Shown here in pieces: positions 1 through 10,179 of a stretch of 64,000 nucleotides of DNA; the first letter of the stretch is position 1, and every line of letters begins with the position of its first letter. Where the stretch lies: NCBI GenBank assembly GCA_907164885.2, contig OU015501.1, positions 59,120,119 through 59,184,118 on the forward strand, read 5' to 3'. The notes under the pieces were generated by a model. That model saw only the letters and a program-made list of their open reading frames with translations. It was not told where the DNA came from and searched no databases. The position numbers and the translations under genes are program-made. This stretch comes from Dolomedes plantarius. Lineage: Eukaryota > Arthropoda > Arachnida > Araneae > Dolomedidae.

Positions 1-1379
1 GCGGGACACTCTAGATGAGCAAACTAAAAACAAAGTGTAAAGCATTCATATATTGTCTTCGTTGGCCACTATTTGAGTTAATAAAGCAAAAACACTGTGT
101 TTCTACAGAGTGCTACTTAAAATAAATTGTTAAAAATTAGACACAGATTCCTTGTGAAATTCTCCGCTATTTTAAGCAGATCAAAAAGCTGATCGAACAT
201 CGAAACTCCATGAAAATGATTAGGGGGAAAAATCACGAAGAAGAGACAGAGAAAAAACTTTGGAGACAAAAATTTTTAAGAGCACTTTTAAAATAATTAA
301 TTGCTAATAATTACATTTTTATGTTTTCAATCGTTATTCATAACATTATAACAACTCTTTTTTTCTAACCTTCTATTTCTTTTCTTTTTTTCTGACGCGT
401 TAAATGCAAGGGATCGCCGCTATCATTTTATCCGTTTTTGAACTGAGAGAAAAAGAATTTGAGAGTAGCTAGTGAAGTAGCAACAAAACAAAGTTAAACC
501 AAACGAGCCGCGCAGCTTTCATACCAACCGATGGCCTGAAAGAATTTTAGACTGTTGACCTGAAACTAACTAGGTTAGACTAGTTGCCCTCTCCCATAAT
601 AATGATTGTAGATTTAAGAAACTTTCAACTACTTTAATTAAATATTATAGTGAGTGTAATGAATTTATTCTTTTCTACACTTAAAAAAAACTAACTAACT
701 CACCCTATTAGGAAAATTTTCAAACAATCAGAAGCAGTCTAGAATATTGATTTTGAAGCAGACTATAGCTTTTATTTTACGTTGCTAAGTCCCAAAGTAC
801 TAGTGAAAAGTAAATAAGTTGAAGGCAAAAATTTCTCAGATCCACAATAAATATTAAGATAGCGACTAGCTTCGGGTCAGCAGGTGGAAATTTTCTTCAT
901 TTGCTGCTATTTTCTGACTGGCACTGTAATTTTACAGGCATTCATTATTCGTTATTTTATCCATCATTCTGAAATTCCAGGTATTACATGACACTTTAAT
1001 AAAACTCGGTGTCTTACGACAAATGCCTCCGCATTAGAAAAAATAAAAAAATAATAAAAAAAGTTGGAGATAAAAGTGTCTTATGTCTTTGACAGTTATT
1101 AGAACGGGGCTATTTAAGTAAACAGGTGGATCACTTCTTCATTAAAAGCTATTGTCTCCCTGAATATTGGGATTTATCTAGATAGACAGACCCATCTAAT
1201 GCTCTGAACCCCTGGTGAAGGGTTACATCTGGTGACTCGAAACCAATAGCCTAATAATAATTATTCTAGACCTAAAAAACTGATCGTCAGTATTTATTTA
1301 AGTGTTATATAATATGGGGCAATTTTAAATAACGGATAAACTAAAAGGCCATTACGTTAAGAAAATACAAAGCACTTAC
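1..1379. other. No gene recognised; probable intron of the SLC18B1-like gene
   Basis: AT-rich sequence without long open frames. Because the exon at 1380-1617 ends in a consensus donor that reads into this stretch on the minus strand, it is most simply the following intron. The next exon of the transporter was looked for and not recognised, so it probably lies outside the window. Confidence 0.45.
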
Positions 1380-1617
1380 TTCAGCTGGGAAGAAAGGAGC
1401 TTGAAGAGAAACACATGCTCCAGCACAAAAATTACCGAAAGCTAAAGTTATTAAAGTAAGCCACTGTTGTGAATTATATTTGACTTTTTTTCGGGCTATC
1501 TCTTGAGATTTTCCTGGACTGACTGGAAAAGTTCCCGATAAACTTGAATAAAAAGGCGGGGCTGTTTTCGCCAGTGATTCTTTCGCCCCCTCATTTTCAT
1601 CTTTCATGATTCTATAT
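1380..1617 (-). CDS. SLC18B1: First coding exon of an SLC18B1-like MFS transporter
   Basis: The minus-strand reading frame from ATG at 1607 to 1380 gives 76 residues: a hydrophilic N-terminus of about 45 residues, then QQWLTLITLAFGNF and CVSLQAPFFPAE. That is the start of the first membrane helix and the 'LQAPFFPxEAE' loop of SLC18B1-type major-facilitator transporters (vesicular amine/polyamine carriers, multipass membrane proteins). The exon ends in phase 0 at GAA followed by GTAAGT (1374-1379 on the minus strand). Upstream of the ATG, ATGTTTCAG at 1618-1626 is a good acceptor, so this is probably exon 2 with a non-coding exon at higher coordinates. The codons after the donor (VSALYF) are intron read-through. 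It is the only host gene fragment I can support. The family call comes from motif memory, not a search; a related vesicular transporter is the alternative. Confidence 0.66.
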
Positions 1618-1744
1618 CTGAAACATGAAAATAAAGGATAAAAATATCAGCATTAAAACAGATTACTTTATTAATTCAGAACAGATAGTGCCATCATATT
1701 TTAAAAAGCTAGTATATCATGAAATACTATAATGTAGTTATAAC

Positions 1745-2525
1745 CAGAGTTCCCAGGGGGAAAAATGTTATAAACCCAGATTGCATCTAAAAACCCCAGT
1801 CTGTAAGAAAATATTCCCAGATTTTAGAATACGCATATTTTTTAATTAAAAATGATAAAAAAAATCTCGTCAAATTTAATATATTTTCATCATTTACTTC
1901 CAAATTAATTTTCTGATTATCTTATTTATTTATTTTTTCTGATGCTTGCTTCATATCGTCTATAACATGCTTCTTCTATTATGTCTTTCACTAGTTCTGT
2001 TTTAGATATCCAGGTATGACAATTTTAATGGTATCTATTTATTGCCTGTTTTGCCATCATACGATCTTCTACAGTTTCAATTTAAGAGAATTTGTGTCTT
2101 GTTTTGATTTTATGAACTTGTGAAAAATCTCTATGCAGGCAGGAGAGAGAGGTAAAGTAGTCAAATTGGTCATGAATTTTGATAAGTTTTCATATTTGGG
2201 ATTATTGATTCCATCTTTGATATTACGTAACAAATATCAAAATTCTGGGATGGTTTTGTAAGAGGGAGATATATCATGATTCAATCGAAATGATATCCAC
2301 TTGTTAATCATTTTACACTCAAACTCATACTGATGTCATTGTAAGCTGTATCTATTTTTTAAAAATTGTCTTATTGCATTTAAGTTATGCGTATAATAAG
2401 AAATAAGCATTTTTTTCTATATTTTTAACTTCCAAGGCAAAAATCCTAACTATGAGATATATTTAAAAACAAAACAAAACCATACACTCATATGGTCATC
2501 GAAATACCCAGGTCAGGGAGCCCTG
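1745..2525. mobile_element. Non-autonomous hAT element with 8-bp target duplication
   Basis: The ends are inverted: CAGAGTTCCCAGGG on the left and, read from the right, CAGGGCTCCCTGACC. They are flanked by the identical 8-mer GTTATAAC at 1737-1744 and 2526-2533. A CAG start with an 8-bp duplication is the hAT signature. The 781-bp interior is AT-rich and shows no recognisable transposase. The site lies in the presumed 5' intron of the transporter gene. Confidence 0.75.
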
Positions 2526-2545
2526 GTTATAACACATCTTATGGT

Positions 2546-2930
2546 ATACAGGATGTTTCAGAACTCTTTCTACAAACTGTAATGAGAGATTGGGAGCACT
2601 AAAAGAAACATTTTTAATATATGAATGTATGGTCGCAAACGTCTAAAAACGTCGCAAACGTTTGGAGCTAAAGGACGCTGCTGGGTGGCGACTTTTGGTA
2701 CAGAAGTTCGCAAGGTAAATCCGCCAGTACAGTCGATTTGGCAGCAAGCATGGTCCAATCAAAAAGTTACTTACGATACCCGCTCAAACATTCATGCTGA
2801 ACTATTGTTGATAAGCATGCGAATTGTAGTACGTCCAAACATGAGCATTTTATGGGAATTAAACGCTCCTTCAAGCGTGGAATAGGCTTCATCTGTAAAA
2901 GAGCACATCAGCTGGAAAATCAGACTGTAC
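2546..2930 (-). pseudogene. Fragment of a mariner-like transposase (TDEA type)
   Basis: On the minus strand, from about 2915 downward, the frames read CSFTDEAYSTLEGAFNSHK and then, after frameshifts, AGIVSNFLIGPCLLPNRL. This matches the first half of the catalytic domain (first Asp in TDEA) of multicopy arthropod mariner-like proteins. Only about 350 bp separate TDEA from the element end at 2546, too short for the rest of the domain, so an internal deletion is inferred. The end, CAGGATGTTTCAGAACTCT, resembles the inverted sequence ending at 15298. Several stops and frameshifts; non-functional. Confidence 0.6.
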
Positions 2931-3059
2931 TGTGATCTGCTTCAGAAACCAACCCCGCGAATTCTACGCACAAAGAGTAATCTCCAGAGTATAGTGACTG
3001 GACTCGCTGAGGATGAAATGGATGTAAATGCTCTTCGTGCTATACTCTCTATACGATAG

Positions 3060-3273
3060 CAAGGCTGACACCTGAGCTGCGTGCAGCAGCTCGTGCGCTT
3101 GTTTCTGAATTACCGTCAACTGGGGAAACTTTGGCCCTTGCGGGTAACTTTGGCCCAACAAGCCGAAAAAGATTGTATGTGCTGTATCCAGACAATGAGA
3201 GTGATTATCACTTATTTATTGAAAGGGCCAATAGGTGGTAGTACTGCCTTGACTTTCTCATAGTTTTGTCTTG
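3060..3273 (+). other. Short degraded coding-like stretch beside a Tc1 insertion
   Basis: A plus-strand frame reads RALVSELPSTGETLALAGNF and YVLYPDNESDYHLF before the DD37D element begins. It may be the other half of the pogo/Jerky-like remnant at 4834-5264, because both carry the repeated word GGGTAACTTTGRCCCAAC. I do not recognise a domain in it. Confidence 0.25.
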
Positions 3274-3275
3274 TA

Positions 3276-4580
3276 CAGGGTGGCTAATAAATACTGTAAC
3301 ACTCCAAAAAATAAGAGTTAATTTTAATCATTTGGAAAAAAAATTTATCTATCTATTTGTGTGATTGGCAACTTTTTGTAAACGAAGACGATTTTTGTTT
3401 AAAGTAAAACATGTAGAATATTTTTAAAGATGGAAGCCAAAAGGTTAATGGTTAAACAGCTTTTTGATCGCGGATTTTCTGCATGTAAAATATTTAAGCA
3501 ATTAAAATGCCTTGGTTTTAATAGGACGTTTATATATAGGACTATAAATCGATTATTGGATACCAATAGCTGTAAAGATCGACCAAGGTCCGGTCGTCAA
3601 CGCACTGTTCGTTCAAAAGAACGTATCAAAAGAATTCGTGAAAAGATACGAAGAAATCCACAACGTTCTGCAAATAAATTGGCTGCAGAAGAGAACATCA
3701 GTCGCAGAACTATGCAACTTATCATAAATGAAGACCTGGGTTTTCGCCCTTATCGCAAAAGAAAAGTTCAAGGTTTGTCTACTGCACAAATAGTAAAAAG
3801 GTTACAAAGATGTAAGAAATTGCTGAACCGGCACGGTAGCAAAAGTGTTGAAAAAATAATTTTCTCTGATGAGAAGCTGTTTTGTACAGAACAAAGTTAT
3901 AATGCTAAAAATGATGTTGTATATTCAGCAACCTTCGAGGATATACCTGAAAATCTTCGAACTGTTAAACGCTTTCAGAATAAGAATTCTGTTATGGTTT
4001 GGGCTGCAGTGTCACACAATGGAAAACTGCCTCTGAAATTCATCGATAAAGGGGTAAAAATCAATGCTGAATATTACAAACAGGAAGTATTGGCTACACG
4101 TTTATTACCACATGCTAACAGATTGTATCCCAAAAAGAATTGGATATTTCAGCAAGATTCTGCACCGTCCCACCTATCCAAAACAACACAGGAATGGCTC
4201 CATGCCAATTGCCCGAAGTTTATCAAGCAAGAAGATTGGCCACCTTCTTCACCAGATCTAAATCCTTTAGACTATTGCATTTGGGGGATTTTAGAGTCTA
4301 AAGTAAATGCTAAGCAGCACAGAAGTTTGGACTCCCTCAAAGCTTCCATACGGAGTGAATGGGACAAATTACCTCATAAAATGATTCGTGCCACAATAGG
4401 ACAGTGGCGTAAGAGATTATATTTAGCAATCGATAAAGATGGCCGTCGATTCGAGTAAAATTATTTCATGGTAAACTTTCATGTATAATGTTCATAATAT
4501 TGTTGTATTTTCCATTTTCTATTTCATCTGTGTGTAATTAAATGATTCGATATTTGTCACAGTATTTATTAGCCACCCTG
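3276..4580 (+). mobile_element. Complete DD37D Tc1/mariner transposon
   Basis: A 1305-bp element bounded by TA at 3274-3275 and 4581-4582. The first 22 bases of the two ends are identical (beginning CAGGGTGGCTAATAAATACT) and the match continues with one mismatch. The single gene inside is uninterrupted. Intact ends plus an intact ORF suggest a recent insertion. It sits between two pieces of older coding-like repeat. Confidence 0.9.
3430..4458 (+). CDS. Intact Tc1/mariner transposase, DD37D (maT-like)
   Basis: 342 residues, the usual length for IS630/Tc1/mariner transposases; it cuts and joins transposon ends at TA sites in the nucleus. Residues 1-110 are two helix-turn-helix units (MEAKRLMVKQLFDRGFSACK near the start, ISRRTMQLIINEDLG near 92-106) that would bind the terminal repeats, with basic stretches (RSGRQRTVRSKERIKRIREK) between them. 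The catalytic triad is visible: FSDEKLF near residue 147, QQDSAPSH near 240, and SSPDLNPLDYCIWG near 270. Counting from the second Asp to the Asp of NPLD gives 37 intervening residues with Asp as the third residue, which places it with the DD37D (maT) group rather than classical Tc1 (DD34E). The ATG at 3430 is the first in frame. No stop or frameshift. Family from motifs; activity is inference. Confidence 0.92.
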   Translation: MEAKRLMVKQLFDRGFSACKIFKQLKCLGFNRTFIYRTINRLLDTNSCKDRPRSGRQRTVRSKERIKRIREKIRRNPQRSANKLAAEENISRRTMQLIINEDLGFRPYRKRKVQGLSTAQIVKRLQRCKKLLNRHGSKSVEKIIFSDEKLFCTEQSYNAKNDVVYSATFEDIPENLRTVKRFQNKNSVMVWAAVSHNGKLPLKFIDKGVKINAEYYKQEVLATRLLPHANRLYPKKNWIFQQDSAPSHLSKTTQEWLHANCPKFIKQEDWPPSSPDLNPLDYCIWGILESKVNAKQHRSLDSLKASIRSEWDKLPHKMIRATIGQWRKRLYLAIDKDGRRFE

Positions 4581-4833
4581 TAGTTCCTCAGTTTACCACA
4601 ACTACAGTGCTGCTCCACTTTGGTATCACTAACACGTATATTGTTGTTGTCTTCCAACATTTCCTTGTAAATGTGATGGAGTACGTGATTCAGAGAAGGT
4701 AAGCGAATTGCATCAGTTTATTATTAATTGTTTCAACTATTTTCACTGCCATTATCTTGATTTATTTTGTGGTTTCCCAAATAATGAATATTTACTACAT
4801 TAGGCTAACTTTGTCCCAGGTCTTGGGGTAACT

Positions 4834-5264
4834 TTGACCCAACATGGCAGTTGGGCCAAAGTTATTCCAACTACTCCTTCCACTTCTAAAAAGGGTCCAG
4901 TTTCAAAAAGGCGAAAACGACAATGCTCCAGCTCGTCAGAAAGTAATAAACAAAACATTACAAACAAGCAAGTAAATCTCAAAGACAACTGTGAATTTGT
5001 ACATGTATGCTCTGAACTTGTACATGTATGCATTAGATAATTTCGTTAATGTTTAAATATCCTGGAAAGATTTTAAGTTTAACAGATATCGGACCGACTG
5101 TGAAATGTATGGGGAGAAAACTCAAATTTTGGCATTGGCCAGAAAAACAAGACTGTATAAATTATGAGTGGGAAGAAGTGTGCGAGAAAATCAATCCTCC
5201 GAAAATCGAGTCAAAGAGGAATCAGTTTATTGTTCCAGAACTGGATTATTTTTCTTCTCCATAG
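4834..5264 (+). pseudogene. C-terminal remnant of a pogo/Jerky-like transposase
   Basis: Two adjacent plus-strand frames look like one broken tail. At 4834-5040 there is a Ser/Lys-rich linker (PSTSKKGPVSKRRKRQ, SSSSESNKQ). At 5049-5264 a compact C-terminal module reads KYPGKI, then a Cys-Met pair, FWHWPEKQD, VCEKINPPKIESKRNQF and VPELDYF. The order YPGKI / WPxKxD / KIxPPK / VPELxY is familiar from the tails of CENP-B/Jerky/pogo-derived proteins in arthropods. The catalytic domain is absent; frameshifts separate the parts. The DD37D element inserted just upstream. Confidence 0.45.
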
Positions 5265-5825
5265 TTTGGACTATCAATTCGTCAAAACATATAAGACTGT
5301 TAAATTACTGTTTACTGTTTATCTATTATTATTTTCTTTTCTTTGAAAATTCCACTTGTAACTTAAAAATGTTGATTTATTGCTTTTTTTTCCAAATTAA
5401 TCTTGAGATTAACACGGATTAGAAAAGATATTATTGATAGGTAATTTGGCAATACTTGTACATGGTCTAAAATTGGCCTAAGCTATCTCAACAATTTAAA
5501 TGTTTGGATTTCAAGAACTGGGTCAAAGTTGCTCCAATTCAAGGTAACACAAGCCCAAAAATAAAAAATAAAATTTAAAGTTTGTATGTATACTTTAACA
5601 ATGGTTTATATTACAGTTAAATATGTTTAAAATAATATAAATCACTTACCATATCAAATCTTAATGGGTTTACAACTATTATTTGCTTTTCCTGGGAAAT
5701 AAGCATGAAAAATGGGTCAAGTTACCCCAGTTGACGGTACCGGCAAACTGTCGTAGGAACTCTTCTTTCACTTCCGGAGTGCGCTTACTAACTCTACCGA
5801 CCCGTATCCCGTATGTTTGCATTAC
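5265..5825. other. AT-rich sequence, likely 3' flank of the broken transposase
   Basis: No gene. It holds two more variants of the dispersed word GGGTAACTTTGGCCC: GGGTCAAAGTTGCTCC near 5520 and GGGTCAAGTTACCCC near 5713. Confidence 0.4.
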
Positions 5826-6560
5826 CCCAATCAAAATAGACCCGATTTAGACGAATGGCTAAAAAAAAAATATGAAAGTTTTGAAAATTGGTGGAGATGC
5901 TTGTTTAGGCATGCTAATGAACATACTAAAAGTCCCCACCGATCAGACCTGAGCTTTCACCGCCATCTTGGAAAATGTGTACACTTTTTTGGTTTTTTGC
6001 AAGTAACTTGAGAAATATTGATTTTATGTAAAAAATTTGAATACAAAAATTGAAGAGCATTAAATTGTGAACAAAAAAATTATTTACATTTTTTTAATAA
6101 GTCTAACATGAACAAAGATAATTGACTTTGAAAGGAGCGAACTATCACACCTGGGACGCGGATGCGCGGGTCATCCCAAGCGATGGGGGGTTGACCCGCG
6201 CATGTGCACCAAAAGTCTTGCATACTCACGTTTGTCAAACCTCTGCATATCAAAGCTCAAGAGAAAGTTGCAGCAACATCCAATCCATTGTCATCACGTT
6301 GTATTTTGAGACTTGGTAGATTCTATATTTTAATGTCATACTTAGGCTACATTGGGTAAATAATGGCTGGAGGTGGGTAAAAATAAATACTAACTTTGAT
6401 GTATGCAACTACGTCAGTAGAAAAATGTTGCCTGGCCATGCATACGCCAGAAAAATCCTAGCTAATTCAATTACCCAAACAGCTTTAGCAAAAATAATTT
6501 TTGACGCCATGCACATATCTGATTTCAAAAGCAATAATCTCCATGAGTTGTTTAGAGATT
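5826..6560 (+). repeat. Left arm of a ~740-bp inverted repeat around the family-1 gene
   Basis: This segment is highly similar to the reverse complement of 14180-14922. Shared landmarks in order: CCCARTCAAAATAG at the outer edge, GATCAGACCTGAGCTTTC, a GC-rich block with GACGCGGATGCGCG, and the start of the family-1 gene (ATGTTGCCTGGCCATGCATA). Both arms contain the same gene start, so this is either a true terminal repeat or the product of an inverted duplication. No matching target duplication was found outside the arms. Confidence 0.75.
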
Positions 6561-7131
6561 TTGCTACTGAACTACTATCGCTAGATACCATAAACGGACA
6601 TACTCATATACGAGCTATTGTATATGAGATTAAAATGAGGATGACTTTGAAGCAGTTGAAAGAGAATGGCCCCACTGCAGCCCTCTGGGTTCAGTACTTT
6701 AAAATGGTAAACCTTATGAAAGCTTGATCACCGTCAATTGTACGGTGAAAGTAAACGGTTTCAATGTAGTAGTAAACCCTTTGTTGCTTTTCAGAGGAAA
6801 GCGATTGCTAAACAAATCGACGAAGACCTAGCATTTTATTTAGAATATGAGTTAGCTCCTTTTCCGTGGGCTCTGTTTAATGAAGCTGGTATGCGAGAGA
6901 CAACGACATTGGCCATGTACGACGTTTTTGAAGTTCCAAACACAGACCTTAACCTCCTGAACTGCGTCAACATTGTGGACAGTGGTTTTCTCCTACACCG
7001 TGTCAAATGGGGAACACAATTAACTTTTTCGGCTGCTTGCACAAATAAAGTTAACTATATAAAAAAGCGGCTCCGGTATTTTATGCGGACCGGACTGCCA
7101 AAAAGGACGATTATATGCGACTGTAGTAACC
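6425..7131 (+). pseudogene. Family-1 mobile gene, N-terminal part (function unknown)
   Basis: Two frames join across a +1 shift near 6730. The first (6425-6727) reads LPGHAYARKILANSITQTAL, then a helix-rich part ending in ENGPTAALWVQYFKMVNLMK. The second (to about 7131) reads KPFVAFQRKAIAKQIDED, FYLEYELAPFPWALFNEAG and VDSGFLLHRVKW. I recognise these as parts of an uncharacterised protein family present in many copies in arthropods and other invertebrates; no function is established that I know of. VDSGFLLHRVKW looks like a beta strand with a conserved Asp. The gene continues at 10180-10705 and 10900-11276, separated by microsatellites and a Tigger element. The part after VNYIKK runs into a C-tract and is lost. 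Clearly non-coding today. Confidence 0.55.
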
Positions 7132-7203
7132 CCCCCCCCCAAAATTAATGCAAAGGAAGTCCCTCCTTATGATGAAAGTGGGAGTTGTCTTTCTAGCTTC
7201 TTA

Positions 7204-7354
7204 ATAAGGGATTCATGCATTATTCATGATTTATTCATGCATTATTCCTCAATTATTCATGCATTATCGGTGCATTATTTGTACATTAAGAAAAAAAAAG
7301 CCTTGAAGTCGGTGTGATAATTGTTTGCGCTAATTAATTTGAAGGGCATTGTAT

Positions 7355-7429
<75 letters not shown>

Positions 7430-7570
7430 ATATAAAAATGATTCATGCAATATTCATGATTTATTCATGCATTATTCCTGCATTATTGGTGCATTATTTA
7501 TGCATTAAGAAAAAAATAAATTAGAAATCGGTGTGATGGATGTTTGCTGTTAATTAAATTAAAGGGCATT
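7204..7570. repeat. Direct duplication ending in TA microsatellites
   Basis: The stretch at about 7208-7350 (tandem ATTCATGCATTATTC words, then TCGGTGTGAT and GGGCATTGTATATA) is repeated at about 7438-7570 with small differences. Each copy runs into a TA microsatellite at the same base. This looks like a duplication of a unit that carried the microsatellite seed. Confidence 0.7.
7351..7434. repeat. (TA)n microsatellite
   Basis: About 80 bp of nearly pure TA dinucleotides, following the first copy of the GGGCATTG-ending duplicated unit. Confidence 0.95.
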
Positions 7571-7959
<389 letters not shown>

Positions 7960-9409
7960 CAGTGGACGCTCGTTAATTCGATCTCGGTTAATTCGAACTT
8001 TCGGTTAATTCGAACTTTCAGTTAATTCGAACTAATCCAAAGGCCCCAAAAAACTTGCATTGGAGTTAATGTTAAAAAAATCTCATTAATTCGAACTAAA
8101 TTTTTATCACTTCGGTTAATTCGAACTAAAAATTTGACCAAAAAAAAAATTCTTTTTCCTCGTTTAATAGAAAAAATACACACTGTATTTATTATTTTGT
8201 GTGTGAAAATTTCTTTTCTGTGTAAAGAGGCACATACCTGCATTCCTAGACTAATGCATGTCCGCTAAACGTTAGTAGCTATTGTCCTCATTAGTGCTAA
8301 ACGGAAAAAGCAATTTTCCTTTATTTGGATCGATTTTCTTAGAATTTCAGAAAAACTAGTCTTTACTACAGATTCTAGGGAGCTGCGTCAGTTATAACTG
8401 CAGTGCAGACAAGTTAATGTGGTCTAGTTTTTCTTCCTCATTGTGTGGTGTGAACGTATAAAAGTTGAGGATGTCTACACGTGGAAAGTACAAATCCCTA
8501 ACTTTGGAGACAAAGGTAGAAATTTTAAAGAAAGTAGAGAATGGCGAATGTAAAAAGAAGTTAGCAGTTGACTATGGAATTAAAACAAATGCCTTGTCAA
8601 CTAATTTGAAAAACAAGGAGTCAATTTCAGATTCATCGGAAAAATCAAAATTTGCTAGAGGAAGGAAACGCATGGGAAATGCGTCCCCAGAAGTTCTAGA
8701 AAAAGCTCTGTTGCTATGGTTCCAGGATGTTAGATCTCGAAATTTTCCGATAAATGGACCCCTAGTGCTGACGAAGGCTGATGAATTGGCAAGTCGAATG
8801 GGTATTGAAGATTTTAAATGCAGTGATGGATGGCTTTCTCGATTTAAGTCAAGGCACAATATTTCTTATCAAACTGTATGTGGCCAAAGCTCTGATGTAA
8901 GCGAAGACGTATGCACTAATTTCGGTAGGAAACTGCCAGGGCTTTTCTCTACTTGCTTGCCGAAAGATATTTTTAATGCGGCTATAATGGACAAAGCCAT
9001 AATGGACTCTATTAATACTCTGAAAGCATTTATTCAGATGGAACCTTCCTCTGAAAATGAATTGAAATGTTTACTTCAAATCGAGAAGCTGGCTGAACAA
9101 TGTAGGCATCATAAACAAAACCAAACACCCATTTTACAGTTTTTCCCCAAAGTGTAATTCATATTTATAATAAAAGTTTACTTTATACTGCAAATCTTCT
9201 GCTTCATTTTATGATTAAAGTAAGTCTGTATTGCTTTTTAATATGTTTAACTTTAGATAACATAGTATAATATATTTTCTGGGGTTATACACACTAGGAG
9301 ATTTTCTTCTTCAGTGATACACATTTAAAGTTATATATTTTCTCTTAACATCGGATAATTCGAACTCTTTTCTGAGAACCTTTGAGTTCGAATTAACGAG
9401 CGTCCACTG
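7960..9409 (+). mobile_element. Tigger/pogo-type element, internally deleted
   Basis: The left end begins CAGTGGACGCTCGTTAATTC; the right end read inward is CAGTGGACGCTCGTTAATTC as well, and both are flanked by TA. The subterminal part repeats GGTTAATTCGAACT several times (7985-8120), possibly transposase binding sites. At 1450 bp it is shorter than a complete Tigger because the central catalytic coding part is missing. It lies in a microsatellite inside the family-1 gene. Confidence 0.88.
8471..9157 (+). CDS. Catalytic-domain-less Tigger protein (two HTH domains plus tail)
   Basis: 228 residues from the ATG at 8471. Residues about 1-55 form a Psq/CENP-B N-terminal helix-turn-helix (SLTLETKVEILKKVENGE, then LAVDYGIKTNALST); residues 75-145 form the CENP-B/Tc5 HTH (LEKALLLWFQDVRSRN, GWLSRFKSRHNIS). 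Normal relatives continue from KDIFNADETG into the DDE domain. Here KDIFNA is joined directly to IMDKAIMDSINTLKAF and the family's C-terminal tail, so all three catalytic acidic residues are absent yet the frame is open to the stop. Such a protein could bind the 'TTAATTCGAAC' ends without cutting. Whether it is expressed is unknown. The rightmost residues (TPILQFFPKV) match a typical Tigger tail with a PIP-box-like QxxxxFF arrangement. Confidence 0.8.
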   Translation: MSTRGKYKSLTLETKVEILKKVENGECKKKLAVDYGIKTNALSTNLKNKESISDSSEKSKFARGRKRMGNASPEVLEKALLLWFQDVRSRNFPINGPLVLTKADELASRMGIEDFKCSDGWLSRFKSRHNISYQTVCGQSSDVSEDVCTNFGRKLPGLFSTCLPKDIFNAAIMDKAIMDSINTLKAFIQMEPSSENELKCLLQIEKLAEQCRHHKQNQTPILQFFPKV

Positions 9410-9479
9410 TATATATATATATATGTATATATATAAATATATATATATACACACACATATATATATATATATACATACA

Positions 9480-9537
<58 letters not shown>
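9410..9537. repeat. (TA)n microsatellite right of the Tigger element
   Basis: TA-rich array that begins with the TA target duplicate at 9410-9411. Together with 7571-7959 it is probably one original array split by the Tigger insertion. Confidence 0.9.
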
Positions 9538-9541
<4 letters not shown>

Positions 9542-10179
9542 ACATGAACAGTGTATAGGCGTCAATCGAAATATTTATAAAGTAGCGGGAAAACTTTCAA
9601 ACTAAAAAAAATTATGAAATTTATAATAATATTAGAAAATTAGAATTATCAATTTTTTAATATATAATAACGAAATACATATTTTTATAAAAATTTACTT
9701 GTTAATTATTTAAGTTATTAATTTTATCCACTTTTAATATAATTAGCAGCAAAAATCCATTCAGAACTAATGAAAGAATATAATTATTTGCTCTTTTTCT
9801 TTTGAAAAATGTTGTATAAAACAGAAAAATACAGCTATAATCTTTGAAATCCACAAAACTGTAAAATATATGTATATTCTTTGAAATGCACAAATAATGC
9901 ATGAATATAATTATTTATTAAGAATCGGGAAAAACTTGACCCCCCAAAAAAATCCCGCCTCGAAATTTAAAAAAAAAACCACGAATGAACGCTTTTTTGA
10001 GTGGGATAATGCTTTCAACTCCAATTTTGGTGTTCGGGAACGAAATTTCGTCAAAATCTCGCCAAAACGGTCCTCTTTCAAGGATTATGGTACCAGCTGT
10101 ATAGTCGTTTTTAGTGGCTAATCTAACAGCACTAACATTACAAAAAAATTGAACAAAATATAGGTCTATTGTGAAAAAA
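9538..10179. other. AT-rich remnant between family-1 gene segments
   Basis: No clear coding. It should correspond to the missing middle part of the family-1 gene, but only fragments (for example around 10000-10130) look coding-like and I cannot align them. Confidence 0.3.

Noticed and set aside
1..1373. Next exon of the SLC18B1-like gene
   Set aside because: No minus-strand segment encoding the expected continuation after LQAPFFPAE with a splice acceptor was found.
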